Assembly (NCBI GenBank): GCA_907165275.2 | Contig: OU015654.1 | Coordinates: 203,501-267,500, forward strand | Direction: 5' to 3' | DNA: 64,000 bases | Source: Zygaena filipendulae | Taxonomy: Eukaryota; Arthropoda; Insecta; Lepidoptera; Zygaenidae | In this document: in pieces, positions 11,475 to 23,349 of the stretch | How positions within the stretch are numbered: the stretch's first letter is position 1 | How the letters are laid out: each line of letters starts with the position of its first letter | The notes under the pieces: model-generated | Databases searched by the model: none | What the model saw: only the letters and a program-made list of their open reading frames with translations | Told to the model about the DNA's origin: nothing | Translations under genes and position numbers: made by a program

Positions 11475-11805
11475 AATAGGCTAGTTTCCTGGGTAAAAAA
11501 ATCAAAATTCTATTTAGTCCGTCAGTTAGATAATAAAAAAACAATAGACACGTATTTTTTGCTTTTTCAAATAAATTAAAATATACAGAGATAAAGCGCA
11601 TTAAAGTTTAGGGTGAGAGGGTGGTGACGTCACTAACCGCAAAAACCGCCATACAAACTGTCAGAATAGTGACGTCACGTGAAATTTCAACTCAATATAT
11701 CGCTGTTATTTTTTGATTACGTAAAAAAAGAAAAAATACGTGTCCAATATTTTTTAATAATCTACAAGACGGACTAAAAAATAAAAAATAGTCAACATGC
11801 CCATT
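11475..11805 (+). mobile_element. CRE-MITE copy D
   Basis: Right terminus GTCAACATGCCCATT is intact; the left terminus reads AATAGGCTAGTTTCC and is disturbed. Both TGACGTCA octamers and TTACGTAA (about 11717) are intact. A short Helitron 3' relic (CGCGAGTGAAACCGC) lies just beyond at about 11887. Confidence 0.8.
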
Positions 11806-12476
11806 ATGTGAGAACAATGAACCGTACCCAGCAATAAACTACCGTACAAAGACATTAGGAGTAGTCAGTTGGTACGCACAGTTTTACGCGAGTGAAACCG
11901 CTGCGAATCGATAGTTTGATAATAATTATACACCGATGTACCTTCATTGTTCTCAGCTCACGGCCGTTCCGACTGGCGCTCTGTTATAATTGGACCTCAA
12001 ATAATGTGATCCGGTGCCGTCTTCTCCGGCACGTTCCAATTGAAAAGTAATGCCATGTCAAACATTTGTCCGTCTCAATCGAGCACCGCCGCCCGCCCAC
12101 CATCGCATTAGATGGCAGCACCATCTAGCGGTGATATCGCTTCATTTGGATTTCACCATTCACCAGTCATTTCGGTTTCCAATAACGAAACTGACCGTGT
12201 TTGGTCTTGGAGATAAATCTAACGTTGTTTATCTATAATTATTAAAACAATGACAATTCATAGGAAAAATTAAATGAGATAAATCACGATAGATGTCATA
12301 ATTGAAGACACAAAATCAAGCAAAAACGCACTTTATATAAAATTGGTTTATCGATATATCTTGCCCAGGTGACCCCTACAAAAATAAAAGCTAACATGGG
12401 ATGATGTTCTACTGGTAAATTGTGACTTTTTTAGGAAACAAGGGGAAGAAAAACTACTGTGTGCAACAAAAGACAT

Positions 12477-12806
12477 AATGGGCATGTTGACTAATTTTTA
12501 TTTTTTAGTCCGTCTTGTAGATTATTAAAAAATATTGGACACGTAATTTTTCTTTTTTTACGTAATCAAAAAATAACGGCGACATATTGAGTTAAAATTT
12601 CGCGTGACGTCACTATTCTGACAGTTTGTATGGCGGTTTTAGCGGTTAGTGACGTCACGACCCCCTCACCCTAAACTTTAATGCGCATTATCTCTGTATA
12701 TTTTAATTTATTTGAAAAAGCAAAAAATACGTGTCTATTGTTTTTTATTTTCTAACTGACGGTTTAATTAGAATTTTGATTTTCAAAAGTATTTCACATC
12801 CCCATT
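12477..12806 (-). mobile_element. CRE-MITE copy E
   Basis: Near full-length, AATGGGCATGTTGACTA to CACATCCCCATT, two TGACGTCA octamers in the centre (about 12605 and 12650) and TTACGTAA near 12557. Among the best preserved copies. Confidence 0.85.
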
Positions 12807-12959
12807 GTATTTTACAAGAATATTTAATAGATAAATATCTAATGTCCTTATATAATTTTTATTTCTATAATAATAAAGTGTCATCAGCATATTTATCATG
12901 AAATTGTTTTTGGCGAATTGAACTTTGTTAATAATAATAAAAAAATACATAGCGAGCAA

Positions 12960-13140
12960 TGGACAACGTTTCAATGTAGAATATCGCGCGCCTGCCAGAC
13001 TGCGCGATGCGGGCGCAGAGAAGTGGTTATGAATGGGAACAGAAAGGCCGGACCGGAATAATAGGAGGTTGTTAAATATTTGCCCGGACCGGTCGGGGGA
13101 TGCCGTCCGGGCTCCGCTCCGGCCCGCTACCGGAGATGAG
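12960..13140. promoter_or_regulatory. GC-rich island with repeated CCGG
   Basis: Sharp rise in GC, with GGCCGGACCGGAAT, then GCCCGGACCGGTCGGGG and CCGTCCGGGCTCC arranged as short inverted CCGG-containing repeats. No convincing exon. Such islands in AT-rich moth DNA can be conserved regulatory DNA or promoters, but this is inference only. Confidence 0.25.
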
Positions 13141-13585
13141 AATGTTTTTTACACGATTTTACGCCGGCGGATATTTGATGTTTTTTAAATGCTAATTATA
13201 TTATTACGTATTATTATTATATTATAACATCACATGAAACTTGAACGTTGCTCAATTTCCGGCGGGAGTTTATCTTATTTTATTTACCAACATTCATATT
13301 GAAGGAAGTTATACTTATTCAAAGTTAAATATATATTTTTTTCCGTAAAAACAGAGTTATCAGAGAAATAAAATGAGAGGTCAAAGAAAAAATTGATAGG
13401 TAATGGATTATAACAATTATTTTATTTATTAGCAGTGAAAAAGCATACAGTATCATTTGGAGATAACGAACTTGGAATTCAGTATACAGACAGCATTCAG
13501 GGTCCTATCTCCCTATAAGTTGTGTCGAAGATTTGCTGAAGATCATTTTGAGCCAGATAGCCAGCTGTTTGTTATAGTACACTTT

Positions 13586-13632
13586 CAGCCCTGTAAATAT
13601 TTGCAGCTAATTTTACCACATCTTATATAGGG
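13586..13632 (+). repeat. Short dispersed repeat (also at 59349-59391)
   Basis: The segment CCCTGTAAATATTTGCAGCT followed by AATTTTACCACATC recurs with few differences at 59349-59391. The match ends on both sides after about 40 bp. It is probably a fragment of an unidentified mobile element. Confidence 0.45.
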
Positions 13633-14048
13633 GCGAATAACTTTTTCAATTTCATAGTTTAGCGCCACGCGTTCAAAACCAGTCGACAAGAATAAAAAAA
13701 ATCATAATATACATTATTATATGGAAAAGAAAATCGACTATACTTTTCCATTTATCTATCTACAAAGACAAAGTCACTCGCATACCTACAGTTATACGTG
13801 AGTGTTACTCAAAGTCAATAATAAGATTGAGAAGTAATTGGGGAACACGAAAGCACTTTTAGTTGGCGCCCATCTCGATCGCTATGAATAAACAACGAAT
13901 AAAAATGTGGCCAAGGGGGAAGCCGAGGCAGTGCTAATGGTCCTGTGAGGTTAGCCCGAAGAACGGTTGAGTGTTGTCGCAAACACTCGTGACGGCTTGT
14001 AACGGTCACACAGATGTTCATGGTTTATTGTTTCTTTTGCATATCCAT

Positions 14049-14155
14049 CCATGCTAATATTACAGATGCGAATGTGTTTGTTTGTTTGTTACGCTTTCAC
14101 CCCGATCATCACGAAATTATATGAACACGTTGTTAGGGGTACAACGGAGAACAGC
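14049..14155 (+). mobile_element. Helitron 5' fragment
   Basis: Family 5' part: ATGCTAATATTACAGATGCG, GTTACGCTTTCACCCCGATC, GAACACGTTGTTAGGGGTAC. The similarity then stops, so the 3' half with hairpin and CTAG is missing. Confidence 0.55.
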
Positions 14156-14439
14156 TTGGCTATGTAGAAAGACATAGGTTAGGCTTTTTCAGTATTGGTA
14201 TGGATGACTTTTTCGATTTCAAGCAGATGCAGTGTTCATCAACTTTCTAGATAGAAACCCAATGACACCTGACAGACTAGGTTTCATCTTAGCGGCAGAA
14301 TAGTTTCGTTAAAAAAAGTTCAACTTAAAATTAGACCTTGGAATTTCACTCTCATCTCGCCCAAAGTAGTTCCACTTTGAAAAAGGAACCCAACAATTTT
14401 GCGATCATCGGCAATATTTCGCAATATTTTCGATGGCGT

Positions 14440-14640
14440 AATGCAAGAGGACGTTTGTGAAACATTAAAGGCGGAGCGTCGCGTCGTGGGGCCGCCCGCC
14501 CGCCCCCGCCCGCGCCGCCCGCCCGCGCCGCGCCTAATAGAGCGATGGACGTCAATTTAGGACCCACTTCAGCCGCTGTTACGAGCTATCGGCGTGAACT
14601 CCGCCGAGTGCATCGGTTTAAGACATACGCTGTAGCGGAC
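14440..14640. promoter_or_regulatory. GC-rich island with C-rich tract
   Basis: A run of CCGCCCGCC-type sequence at about 14490-14535, with several C-tracts that could fold as an i-motif and give a G-quadruplex on the opposite strand. Flanked by non-repeat sequence. No exon is recognisable. Possibly regulatory. Confidence 0.25.
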
Positions 14641-15239
14641 GCGCAAGCGGTAGCATTGGAGTCGGACAGGAACATGCAATTACAGAAACAGTTGCTCAAC
14701 TAAACTTCTTGACTGACTTATACCGACACTCAGCCAAAACTACTGAAGTTAGAAACATGAAATTTGAACAGTAGATTCCGTTTTCACTAATTATAAGAAA
14801 GGCTTTTTCGAAATTCTTCATTTTTATAGAGTATAAATAAATATGCCCTGTAGTCTCTTATTAACTGTGGTGTGGCAATAGAAAAAGCGATACAAACGCG
14901 AGACATGATCTCAAGTGACGTGAGCACTACACGAGGCGCGCCGCCCCGCTCCGCCCGTCACGCTTGGTTGTTGAGCTGCGATCACACTGAAACAGAGGCA
15001 AGCTGGGATGACGCGAGACAAACCTCAAAATCCACATCTCGTCTCTGCTCCTCTAACATAGAGATACGCAACTTACAAAAACCTGCTTGCTATATTTTTT
15101 GTAGGAAATATCCTTTTATAATTGAGTTTTGTAATTAGTTTAAAGGGTTTTTTTTCGCTTATTCATCATCAATTATTAAATTATATTTACTTAATCTAAT
15201 ATTATAAAAAAAAAAAACACCTCATAATAATGTGCTGAC

Positions 15240-15415
15240 TAATCACCATTTTTTAATACGTTTGATTCGGGTGAATTTCAAGATTCCCTCGAGAATACGA
15301 ACATTTTATAAGTTTTTTAATTTTCGAAGAGACCCGCATCAATATTAATTCCATATAGATAAAACCAACTGAACAAACACACAGACAGACAAGCAGCCCA
15401 CAATTTTATTAAGAA
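15240..15415 (-). mobile_element. Decayed Helitron
   Basis: Weak minus-strand similarity: GGGTGAATTTCAAGATTCCC at the 3' side and ACAAACACACAGACAGACAAG plus AATTTTATTAAGAATT at the 5' side. Both termini are lost. Confidence 0.35.
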
Positions 15416-15689
15416 TTAAGATAATAAAAAATTAAAACAATTACGAACTCGACAGATTTCACGAGATTTTCAAAACACATTAGGGGTTGCCTACGCTGTA
15501 GGTACCATACCTACTTTGTTTGTTTTACATAAACAAATACACTAATTACACTCACAAATTTTGCAACATACTTACTCATAATCACCCAGCGGTGAAGGCG
15601 TAAAGTTTAAAAGAATTACATTAGCTTACCTACGTGTGCGCCGCGAGGAATTTGAAACATTAATTAAACACGTAATTAGCAGGACGTGT

Positions 15690-15765
15690 TGAACACGGGG
15701 CGGGGCGGGGCGGGGCGGGGGAGGGAAGGGAGGGGGCAGGCGGTGAGAGGGCAGGGGGGTGACGG
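15690..15765 (+). repeat. (GGGGC)n tract, strong G-quadruplex potential
   Basis: Five consecutive GGGGC-type units are followed by GGGGGAGGGAAGGGAGGGGG and later GGGG runs (15696-15760). Far more than four runs of three or more G lie within short loops on the plus strand. It is isolated in AT-rich, repeat-free DNA. The same GGGGC motif recurs at about 32330 and 39510. Confidence 0.6.
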
Positions 15766-16179
15766 TAACGTGCACTAGCTGGTAACTCTAACGTGTTGGT
15801 AATGTAGGTGTGCTATAACACCGGGTGTATGCATAAGGATCGACGCTCACGGGATTGTAAAAAAACCGGTACCTATTCTGTGTTGGCATTACCATCCTGG
15901 CTTGGCACAATAAATTGTTGCAAAAGACGAATTTTTACCTATAATAAAGGAACTGGAAGTTCGGAGAGTGCCGAAAGGAATACTGAATATACAATAATTA
16001 TACAAACTTCAATATTAACTAATAAGTTCAGTGATTTTTATAGATTCCGTTCGTATGTTTGTAAAAGCTACACGCTAAATATACCTACCTAAAGTCATCA
16101 GACTGAGTTTTCACAGTTGCTTTTGTTACAGTCTGATCTAACTTAGCTTTATTTCATCGCAAACAACTCGCCAACAACC

Positions 16180-16325
16180 TTTCACACCTTACTCAACCGA
16201 TCATCACAAAAAAATTTCATTCATGATTCACGTTATCCGGAGTAGTCAGTCAATCAGTCTTTTAGTCTTTTTATTCCAGATTCACCGCGGGAAATTAACG
16301 TAAGTGAAACTGTGGGGCTCGACAG
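16180..16325 (+). mobile_element. Helitron 3' fragment
   Basis: Partial family body: CTCAACCGATCATCAC, then CGCGGGAAATTAACGTAAGTG and GAAACTGTGGGGCTCGACAG. The 5' part is missing and the terminal CTAG is mutated. Confidence 0.45.
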
Positions 16326-16479
16326 GTACAAAATATAATTAATAATTTTTTATGTTACTCGTGCCCAACATATTTTTTAGTAAACTTATTTTCTTTTGTG
16401 TTGAAAATTTTTTTTTGTTTACTTACTGTAGATTTGGTGGTTTATTTCCATTCAGTGTGCGTTGAGCCTATCCGGTGTG

Positions 16480-16640
16480 TGGCTTCGAGGCGAGCAGCCG
16501 GTATACATGCGCGACACGTGCCGCCGCCCGCGCCGGCGTTAATAAAACATGGCGCGCCGCGCGGCTCGGCCTGCGCCTCACGGGTAACGTATGGCCCATC
16601 CACCCAGCGAGCCACCTCGAGCATAGTAAAGACATAGGAT
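16480..16640. promoter_or_regulatory. GC-rich island with CACGTG and TTAATAAAAC
   Basis: A 160-bp GC-rich block in AT-rich DNA. It contains CACGTG (E-box, about 16515), CCGCCGCCCGCGCCGGCG, TTAATAAAAC and GGCGCGCCGCGCGG. Open frames exist on both strands, as expected of GC-rich DNA, and none looks like a protein. May be a conserved regulatory block. Confidence 0.25.
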
Positions 16641-17099
16641 TTAGACCGTTCAGCCGCAGACCTCTGGCGTTTAGGGTTAATTGCATAAATATTGTATGTA
16701 CACACACCGATTAACCGACAAACTGACAAAAAATCCTGGAAATTTTACTTTCAGTTTAGCATCCCACAAAAAAAAAAAATACTTAGGATTTTATTTTATT
16801 TTCTACCGGTTTTACTGTATGCTGTTGGTATACCCTTAGTAATATTTTTTTGTATTAGTATATAAGATTATATTATCCCATATACGAGTAGGTATGTGTA
16901 CCTACTCGAAGAAAGTATAGTTGTTGCGTGTCGAGTACAAAGACGGACAAAAATATATCAGTTTGTTATAGGTAAAGTATATAAGCATAAATATCTAGGT
17001 ACTCATTCTACAGAAATAGATAGAATAGATGAAACATATTTTGAAGTAAATCAATTATTGCAAAATTCATTGCTCCAAACAAATAAACAAATTTTCATT

Positions 17100-18171
17100 T
17101 CAACACATCCGCTGTGATTCGAGTAATGTACACGAAACAACGCTATCGAGGAATGCTGTGTATGTACGATGCTCCACATCGTTGTAATTGGTGTTCATAT
17201 GCACTTGTGAAAGCTGGTTGAATAAACACCGAATTAGCACTGTTCAAGCCAACACCCCAGCCCTCTTAACCAAGTCGACAATCTTAGAAAACGAAAGAAA
17301 GGATGTTATCAATCAATCAATCAATCAAATATTATTTTTTGTTACCATGATAATAAAAATACCTAGAAAAATAACTACAGTAGGCAACAAAGGGCGGCCT
17401 TATTGCTAAAGAGCAATTTCTTCCGGGCAACCGTACCTATGTTATGTCACGTGGTTACGCCAATCTGGACTTTGACGATTTGACATGACGATTCGTTCCC
17501 TAGCTTTTTTTGCATAGATAGTGAACTTGGCTAAGGGGGCTGTGGCTTTCCTCCAGCTTTAATTGTAATAATGTTGTGATACTCCACCGATGTGCGTCAC
17601 CTTAATCAGTATTCAGGGTGGTTGAGGTCTCTGGTTGCTATACCTACTATGGTATAGCCTCGGGAGACTCGGCTTGAAACATACCTACATAAATTAATTG
17701 CACTCGATTGTGGACTATTTGCTCTCAAGGTGTGCGAGACACGAAAAATCCATAGTCTTGCCTATCTTTTGATATTTTGAACTTGATCTCCGTTGAAGCT
17801 TTTCTGTGAGACTTTTTCGTAATGGAACATTCTTGACTGAAAACCAGCGTTATGGAAGGCTCATAGCGGAATTATGAGCTGTGAACGGTTTGGTGATTGG
17901 AATTTGGAACGCACCACACTGCTTAACGTTATTTTTAAATCTTTTAAAGACTGTAGTTACCTACTGTGTTGTATGTGTATCTTCCACAAAGAAAATAAAT
18001 CAAAGGGACTCCTTTTAATAATATATTTTAGATTAATTTTAGGTTATGTTAAGTTTAGATTAATAATTATTACTTAAATCTTACATAATTTTATAAAGTA
18101 ATAATATTATAACATTATAAATAAATAATCAGTAGGTACCTAGTTATAATACTTTTGCCATGAAAATAAAT
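17100..18171. other. Mostly unrepeated AT-rich DNA
   Basis: I see no gene or identifiable repeat here apart from a perfect (ATCA)5 microsatellite at 17307-17328. Short open frames look random. Confidence 0.35.
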
Positions 18172-18482
18172 TAAGTATAGAGAAGACATGTAGGCGAGAC
18201 AGGCGCGCCCCTGTTGCAAAGGAATTTAGAGCAGTTGCTCTAACTCGCCCAAAACTTCTTTTGCTGCTATCTCAAATATATTTCCAAAACTGTGAATTTT
18301 GAAAACAGTGGATAAACATGACCATAAATCGTTTAATACATTTCTTTACGTTAGTGAAAATTTTTGTGCGTGCATGATGAATAGTTTTGTGTGCGAAAAT
18401 CACCCGGCGACACCTGGGTTTGATCTGTTACCATACTGAACTAAGTTGATGTCCCTTCTATTGGTTATTTTTTGTTCTGTGG
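18172..18482 (+). repeat. Unnamed ~310-bp dispersed repeat, copy 1
   Basis: Shares most of its length with 26781-27108 and its first third with 40230-40372. Landmarks are GACATGTAGGCGAG, GGCGCGC, TTGCAAAGGAA, CACCCGGCGACAC and ACTGAACTAAGTT. There is no poly(A) or microsatellite tail, no ORF and no visible target duplication. The conserved GC-rich start resembles a structured RNA-derived head, but no tRNA A/B boxes are evident. Family not recognised. Confidence 0.6.
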
Positions 18483-19191
18483 TATCTCCTTATAAGGTTT
18501 CATTTGTTTATTCTTTTCAGATATTACAAATATTTACAGATATTGAATTCCAATTGTTAGTCGAGCGACTAGTCACTTGCCTTTTACCAGTTCGAACCTC
18601 GCTTTTGTTGAGTGTGGTGAAATTAATCAACGAGTTCGTGTGAGCTGCTTCCACCAATTTCTCGATAAGACAAGATTGATTGATATTAGAAACGGAAAAA
18701 AATGAAAAATACCATAATTTGTACAGCCATAATAATATTATCCGCACAGACACGCTAGTTCGTCATAGATCGGGCAAAATAAAATAGGAATGGTGATTTA
18801 TGAAAACGGGTTTTATGTAAAAGGCGAACGCTCAAAACGCTATAAAAGAAATGGACGGCCGTCGCTCCATCCGACGATATCGCCGAGACATCCCTTCTCA
18901 CTTCTGTCAAACCCCAATAAAATATTACATACCCACTCAGTACATGCGCGCCTGGTACCCGTCGAGCGGTAAACTAAGGGTTTTTACGACGTCCCACGCT
19001 AATACCCCTTTATTTTAATAATTCTATAATATTATAACATAATAATTTTTATTTTAATACGCTCATAAACTTCACTTGTTAATAAACTAACAGATGATGT
19101 AATAAAATCTTAGACGTCAATTGATATTATCTAGTACCAATTGTCATATTACTTTCTCTGTCTGGTTGTAACAGACAAAAAGAACAACAAC

Positions 19192-19521
19192 AATGGGCAT
19201 GTTGACTAATTTTTAATTTTTAGTCCGTCTTGTAGATTATTAAAAAATATTGGACACGTATTTTTTATTTTTTTACGTAATCAAAAAATAACGGCGATAT
19301 ATTGAGTTGAAATTTCGCGTGACGTCACTATTCTGACAGTTTGTACGGCGGTTTTGTGGTTAGTGACGTCACGACCTCCTCATGCTAAACTTTAATGCGC
19401 TTTAGCTCTGTATATTTTAATTTATTTAAAAAAGCAAAACATACGTGTCTATTGATTTTTTATTTTCTAACTGACGGACTAATTAGAATTTTGATTTTCA
19501 ATAGTAGTCAACATCCCTATT
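19192..19521 (-). mobile_element. CRE-MITE copy F
   Basis: Full-length copy, AATGGGCATGTTGACTA to CAACATCCCTATT, with both TGACGTCA octamers and TTACGTAA. It lies 295 bp from copy G in the opposite orientation; a SINE fills the gap. Confidence 0.85.
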
Positions 19522-19589
19522 ATTTATACGGAAAGAAATTCTGAAACTCATAGTTTTGGGTTCCACTATTGATATAATATTAAGGCTTT

Positions 19590-19816
19590 CTACATCATTT
19601 TCACACAGATCTAGTTGAACCTAATCTAAGCTACACTAAGCTATAGCTTATGTCGTGGCAACCAAGCAAACGTGGTATATTATACTACATATTCTATATG
19701 TATATTATCGTATAGATTATAATATAAACACGCCCAGACTGGAAAGTGGCACCCCGTGTTCATCACACAAAGTCCATCTCTACCGGGAATCAAACAGCAA
19801 TGAAAAATGTTGCGAA
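19590..19816 (-). mobile_element. tRNA-derived SINE, interrupted by CRE-MITE G
   Basis: On the minus strand the segment starts with a box-B-like TTTGATTCCCGG, then CCAGTCTGGGCG, an AT-rich stretch, ACCACGTTTGCTTGG, AAGCTATAGCTTAGTGT and CAACTAGATCTGTGTG. The second copy at 47005-47199 is in plus orientation and keeps an (ATT)n tail. The head with box A is missing because CRE-MITE G sits exactly at 19817. Order of events: SINE first, MITE later. Confidence 0.65.
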
Positions 19817-20139
19817 AATGGGGATGTTGACTACTTTTGAAAATCAAAATTCTAATTAGTCCGTCAGTTAGAAAATAAAAAAACAATAGACACGTATTTT
19901 TTGCTTTTTTGAATAAATTAAAATATACAGAGATAAAGCGCAGTAAAGGGTGAGGGGTCGTCACGTCACTAACCGCTAAAACCGCAATACAAACTGTCCG
20001 AATAGTGACGTCACGCGAAATTTCAACTCAATGTATCGCCGTTATTTTATGATTACGTACGAAAAGAAAAAATACGTGTCCAATATTTTTTATTAATCTA
20101 CAAGACGGGCTAAAAATAAAATTAGTCAACATGCCCATT
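19817..20139 (+). mobile_element. CRE-MITE copy G
   Basis: AATGGGGATGTTGACTAC to GTCAACATGCCCATT. The first CRE is mutated to CACGTCA while the second TGACGTCA (about 20006) is intact; TTACGTAA is changed to TTACGTAC. Inserted in a SINE and inverted relative to copy F. Confidence 0.8.
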
Positions 20140-20210
20140 CCTTTCGAGAGCTTCCGTTGCATACACTGTGTAAACACTAAACAGTTAGCTGTAGACTGTA
20201 GAATATATTT

Positions 20211-20262
20211 TAGTAGGCTATTTCCTCAAATTCACGCGGGTGAAACCGTTGGCCACAGCTAG
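20211..20262 (+). mobile_element. Helitron 3'-end relic
   Basis: Only the last ~50 bases remain: TTCACGCGGGTGAAACCG, then GCCACAGCTAG followed by T. It is the family hairpin and terminus without the body. Confidence 0.55.
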
Positions 20263-20491
20263 TACAATATACAATTACACCCAGAATCAAAGAACGCCGC
20301 GTCTACTCCACGGCAGGCAGCGGTCTGATGCACCGCCATGGCCCATGATTGATGGGGCTGAAGCAAAATGACCACTCGGCTCGGATCGGTGATAATTAGT
20401 GCACCGTCATCATTAGACCGGCTGGCTAAAAAATAATCCAGCAAAAATATTGACAGAAGAGACTCTGAGATAAGATTCAAATATTATTATA

Positions 20492-20706
20492 CTAGCCGTT
20501 CCTCGCGGTTTCACCCGGAGGAAACCGGAGGTTTTATTTCGGAGTCCCGCGGGATAAAAAGCACTCTATGCCCTTTTCTATATTATATACTCCTGACAAC
20601 GTATATGCAAAAAATCATAAAGATCGTTTGAGTATTTAAAGCGTGAAAGCATAAAAAACAAACAGACAGACTCATATTCGCATTTATAATATAATATTAG
20701 TTAGGA
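20492..20706 (-). mobile_element. Non-autonomous Helitron, Lep1-like
   Basis: Minus strand from TCCTAACTAATATTATATTA to GGAACGGCTAG, with A and T flanks. The hairpin zone carries an extra GGAAACCGGAGGTTTT-type insertion. Otherwise the normal block order is kept. Confidence 0.65.
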
Positions 20707-21530
20707 TATCATTCATTTTGTTGATCTAGCCGAATAAATGTATTTTTATTTCTATAACCTTTTTACAATGCATCAAGTCATTTATTTCGAAACTTTAAAC
20801 TAGTGATTATAGAAATATTACGTTGTCCCAATACATAAATAGGTTCTTAAGAGCTTAACTGAAAGTCTATTGAAACATTCATAATCCATTCGAAATGTTT
20901 GCAAAAACAAACAACAAGCAATACCACGCAACACTATACGACTGGATGTAACACAGCCGGCAGTTACTAAACAAACTGATACGCAAAGTTTGCGCAAAGT
21001 ATCGCTTAAGCAAACCAATATTTAATGAGCCTTCCTGCTGAGGCCCTACTGAGAGTTACCGGGCACCGGTGACGCTGTATAAAAAAATACAGGACTTTGT
21101 TGACTTAATTCGAAATCTTTAAAATATTTTTTATTATTGTTGTAGATAAATGCATTTTTCAACTTAATTTTTGTGAAATATTAAGTAGTTAAAAGTTATT
21201 TCTATCAGATTTTTTCAAATCCGCATTTAGAGGTGAAATGGGGTTTAAAAGTGCAAATGGCTCGTTTACGATTAAAAAAAAACATGTGAATCGATTTATA
21301 GTAATGCGTGATTAATCTTGCTACCCAATGGAAACGTGGCTCGTTCCATACAAAATACATCAGCACTCTTATGTAACTTTGTAATCATAGAATAAGTAGA
21401 TCTCTAGAGGTATACGCGTTATGAGAGATTCATGAAGATTTTTTTTAGAATAATAAAATACTTGGCTTTTATGAATTGCCTAATGAGCTGACACTACTTA
21501 TAAATATCTCTCAGCTATGTAAAACGCAAA
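20707..21530. other. Unrepeated AT-rich DNA
   Basis: No repeat family and no convincing gene seen; short open frames are random in appearance. Confidence 0.3.
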
Positions 21531-21814
21531 TCTATTACTATAATAAAAGAGTAGAATTCACGATTCTGTAAATTGAATATTTTTAAGAAAAATTGACAGA
21601 AACAAAAACCACAAAAAATAGTTTTTTGAATTCTTTTCTGTCTGTCTGTTCGCGATAATATCCAAATCTACTGAACGGAGTGTCATGCGATTTTCACAGA
21701 TAGATTAAGCTTAGCCTGGCTACATATAGGCTTTGTTTCATTCAAATCGGATGTCGGAAAAAAAGTTGTCACATAAAAGCTTTTCACGCGGGTGAAACCG
21801 CGGGGCACAGCTAG
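21531..21814 (+). mobile_element. Non-autonomous Helitron, subfamily C
   Basis: Starts TCTATTACTATAATAAAAGAG after an A and ends GGGGCACAGCTAG before T. The 3' hairpin CGCGGGTGAAACCGCG is perfect. The body (CTGTCTGTCTGTTCGCGATA, CCAAATCTACTGAACGG, GGCTACATATAGGC) differs from the other two subfamilies. Non-coding. Confidence 0.65.
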
Positions 21815-22070
21815 TAAATAATATCGTTTCAATGTCCATGAAATAAAAAAAAAAGAAAAGAATAAAGTTTGTCGAAACTCACAGGAGGGGCGCTGAGCCG
21901 ACCCTCGCTACCCGTTAATTGCTTTGCGCCGAACAATCGAACACAATCGGGAAATTTTATCAGTTGATGAAACAACTTGTTATTAACCGCAGGGAAGAAT
22001 TATTTATTGGCCATTATTGTAATAACAATGTTGTTTTGTTGTTACGATATTTATTTGTTATTTTACATTA

Positions 22071-22306
22071 TCTATACATATAAAATGCTTTGTCCTGAAT
22101 GACTGATGGATCAATCACAGCCTAAATCGCTGATCGTAGCGACCTGAAACTTGGAGGGTGTGTTCTTTGTATGACGTAGGCATCCGATAAGAAAGGATTT
22201 TTGAAAATTCAACCTCTAAGGGGATGAAAAGGGGTTGCAAATTTGTGTGGAACAATTCCGCGGGTTCTTCGAAATTATCGTGGATGAAACCGGGCGGGAT
22301 AGCTAG
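22071..22306 (+). mobile_element. Non-autonomous Helitron, subfamily B, copy 2
   Basis: Starts TCTATACATATAAAATGC after an A and ends GGATAGCTAG before T. Matches the copy at 5403-5626 along its length, with a small extra block (CAATTCCGCGGG) before the hairpin. Confidence 0.75.
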
Positions 22307-22632
22307 TTTTTATACAAAATAGGTTTCAGTGCTCGTACAAGACATAACTTCATTAGCTGGTGCCCGCTGGTGCCCGTATGTTTTGAAATTTCCCCAGGAA
22401 CACTAGGTATATCGGGAACGTTCGTGGGCGTACGCAAAACAAACCACTAAACTATACACTAAAATTTCATCACAATTAAATCAGTGTCATACGGGTTTAT
22501 AGAAGAAAAACAAATACATATTATTTTTTGTTTATATTATGTGTATTATAGTGTAGCATTCTGCTACAATATTAACCTTTTTTTATAATTTTATTCTTTT
22601 AGAATGTAATTTTTTTATTTGAAAAGAGAGAG

Positions 22633-23349
22633 ATGTCAAAAACGAATTGGTTAAAAATTGACTGGTTGAGAAAATCAAGAACAGCTATTGGAAGAAATTA
22701 TGGGAACATCCAACAGTCCATTCCTCCTAAGCCTTGGTATTTGCGGTTTAGAGAGTTAGATAAAAAACAACATCTTCCATATGCAGACTACGAATTGGGC
22801 ACGCTTGCACTCCTGTTCACCTTGCTAAAATAAGGATCAGAGAAAGTTCCCTCTGTGAATGTGGGTATGATGAAGGAACCGTGGATCATATTTTTTTCAG
22901 CTGTAAAGACCTTAATTACTCTGTTTACGATATCCTACCACCTTTACGATATCCTACCCTATAAAATTTCTCGACCTGTAAACATAAAAACATTACTAAT
23001 GCTTGTTAATACTCCATTTGTAAATATACTTGGAAAATTCTTATGCGATAATAAAATAAAACTTAAACGTGGTTTTTCAGTTAGTTATTTTTTTGCAAAT
23101 ACTAGTATAGATACCTACTTATGTTTTTTGTATAATTTATAAAGTTATTGGTTGTATATTGTTGATTATAGTAGTTAGGTGTGTAAATATTTTTTTATTG
23201 CTTAGTTCTTTATTTTATTTTGAATATCTCATGATTTCAAAATATATCGGCTTTTTTTTTTATTTCAATCGCGTAATTGTCTATCAAGTTACACATTGTC
23301 ATTGGCACAATTACTTAAAAGTTGCCATTTAATAAAAAAGAAGAAGAAG
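22633..23349 (+). pseudogene. Non-LTR retrotransposon 3' end, frameshifted
   Basis: Two successive frames together resemble the C-terminal end of LINE reverse-transcriptase proteins. First comes a segment with KPWYLRFRELDKKQ and a tail ending near 22833. The reading then shifts to IRESSLCECGYDEG followed by VDHIFFSC, matching the CxC...HxxxxC zinc-knuckle-like motif found near the C terminus of many LINE pol proteins. A frameshift and stops show it is dead. The 3' untranslated part runs to an AATAAAAAAGAAGAAGAAG tail at 23330-23349. The RT domain itself is missing through 5' truncation, the usual fate of LINE copies. Confidence 0.65.

Noticed and set aside
16442..16729. Several overlapping frames on both strands of the GC-rich block
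   Set aside because: GC-rich DNA lacks stops by composition; frames are Arg/Ala-rich with no splice or start context.
18551..18610. Second tRNA-like B box (CAGTTCGAACCTCGC)
   Set aside because: No matching A box or stems, and no repeat partner in the window.
18841..18848. TATAAAAG as a possible TATA box
   Set aside because: No initiator at the right distance, no downstream reading frame; TATA-like strings are common in AT-rich DNA.
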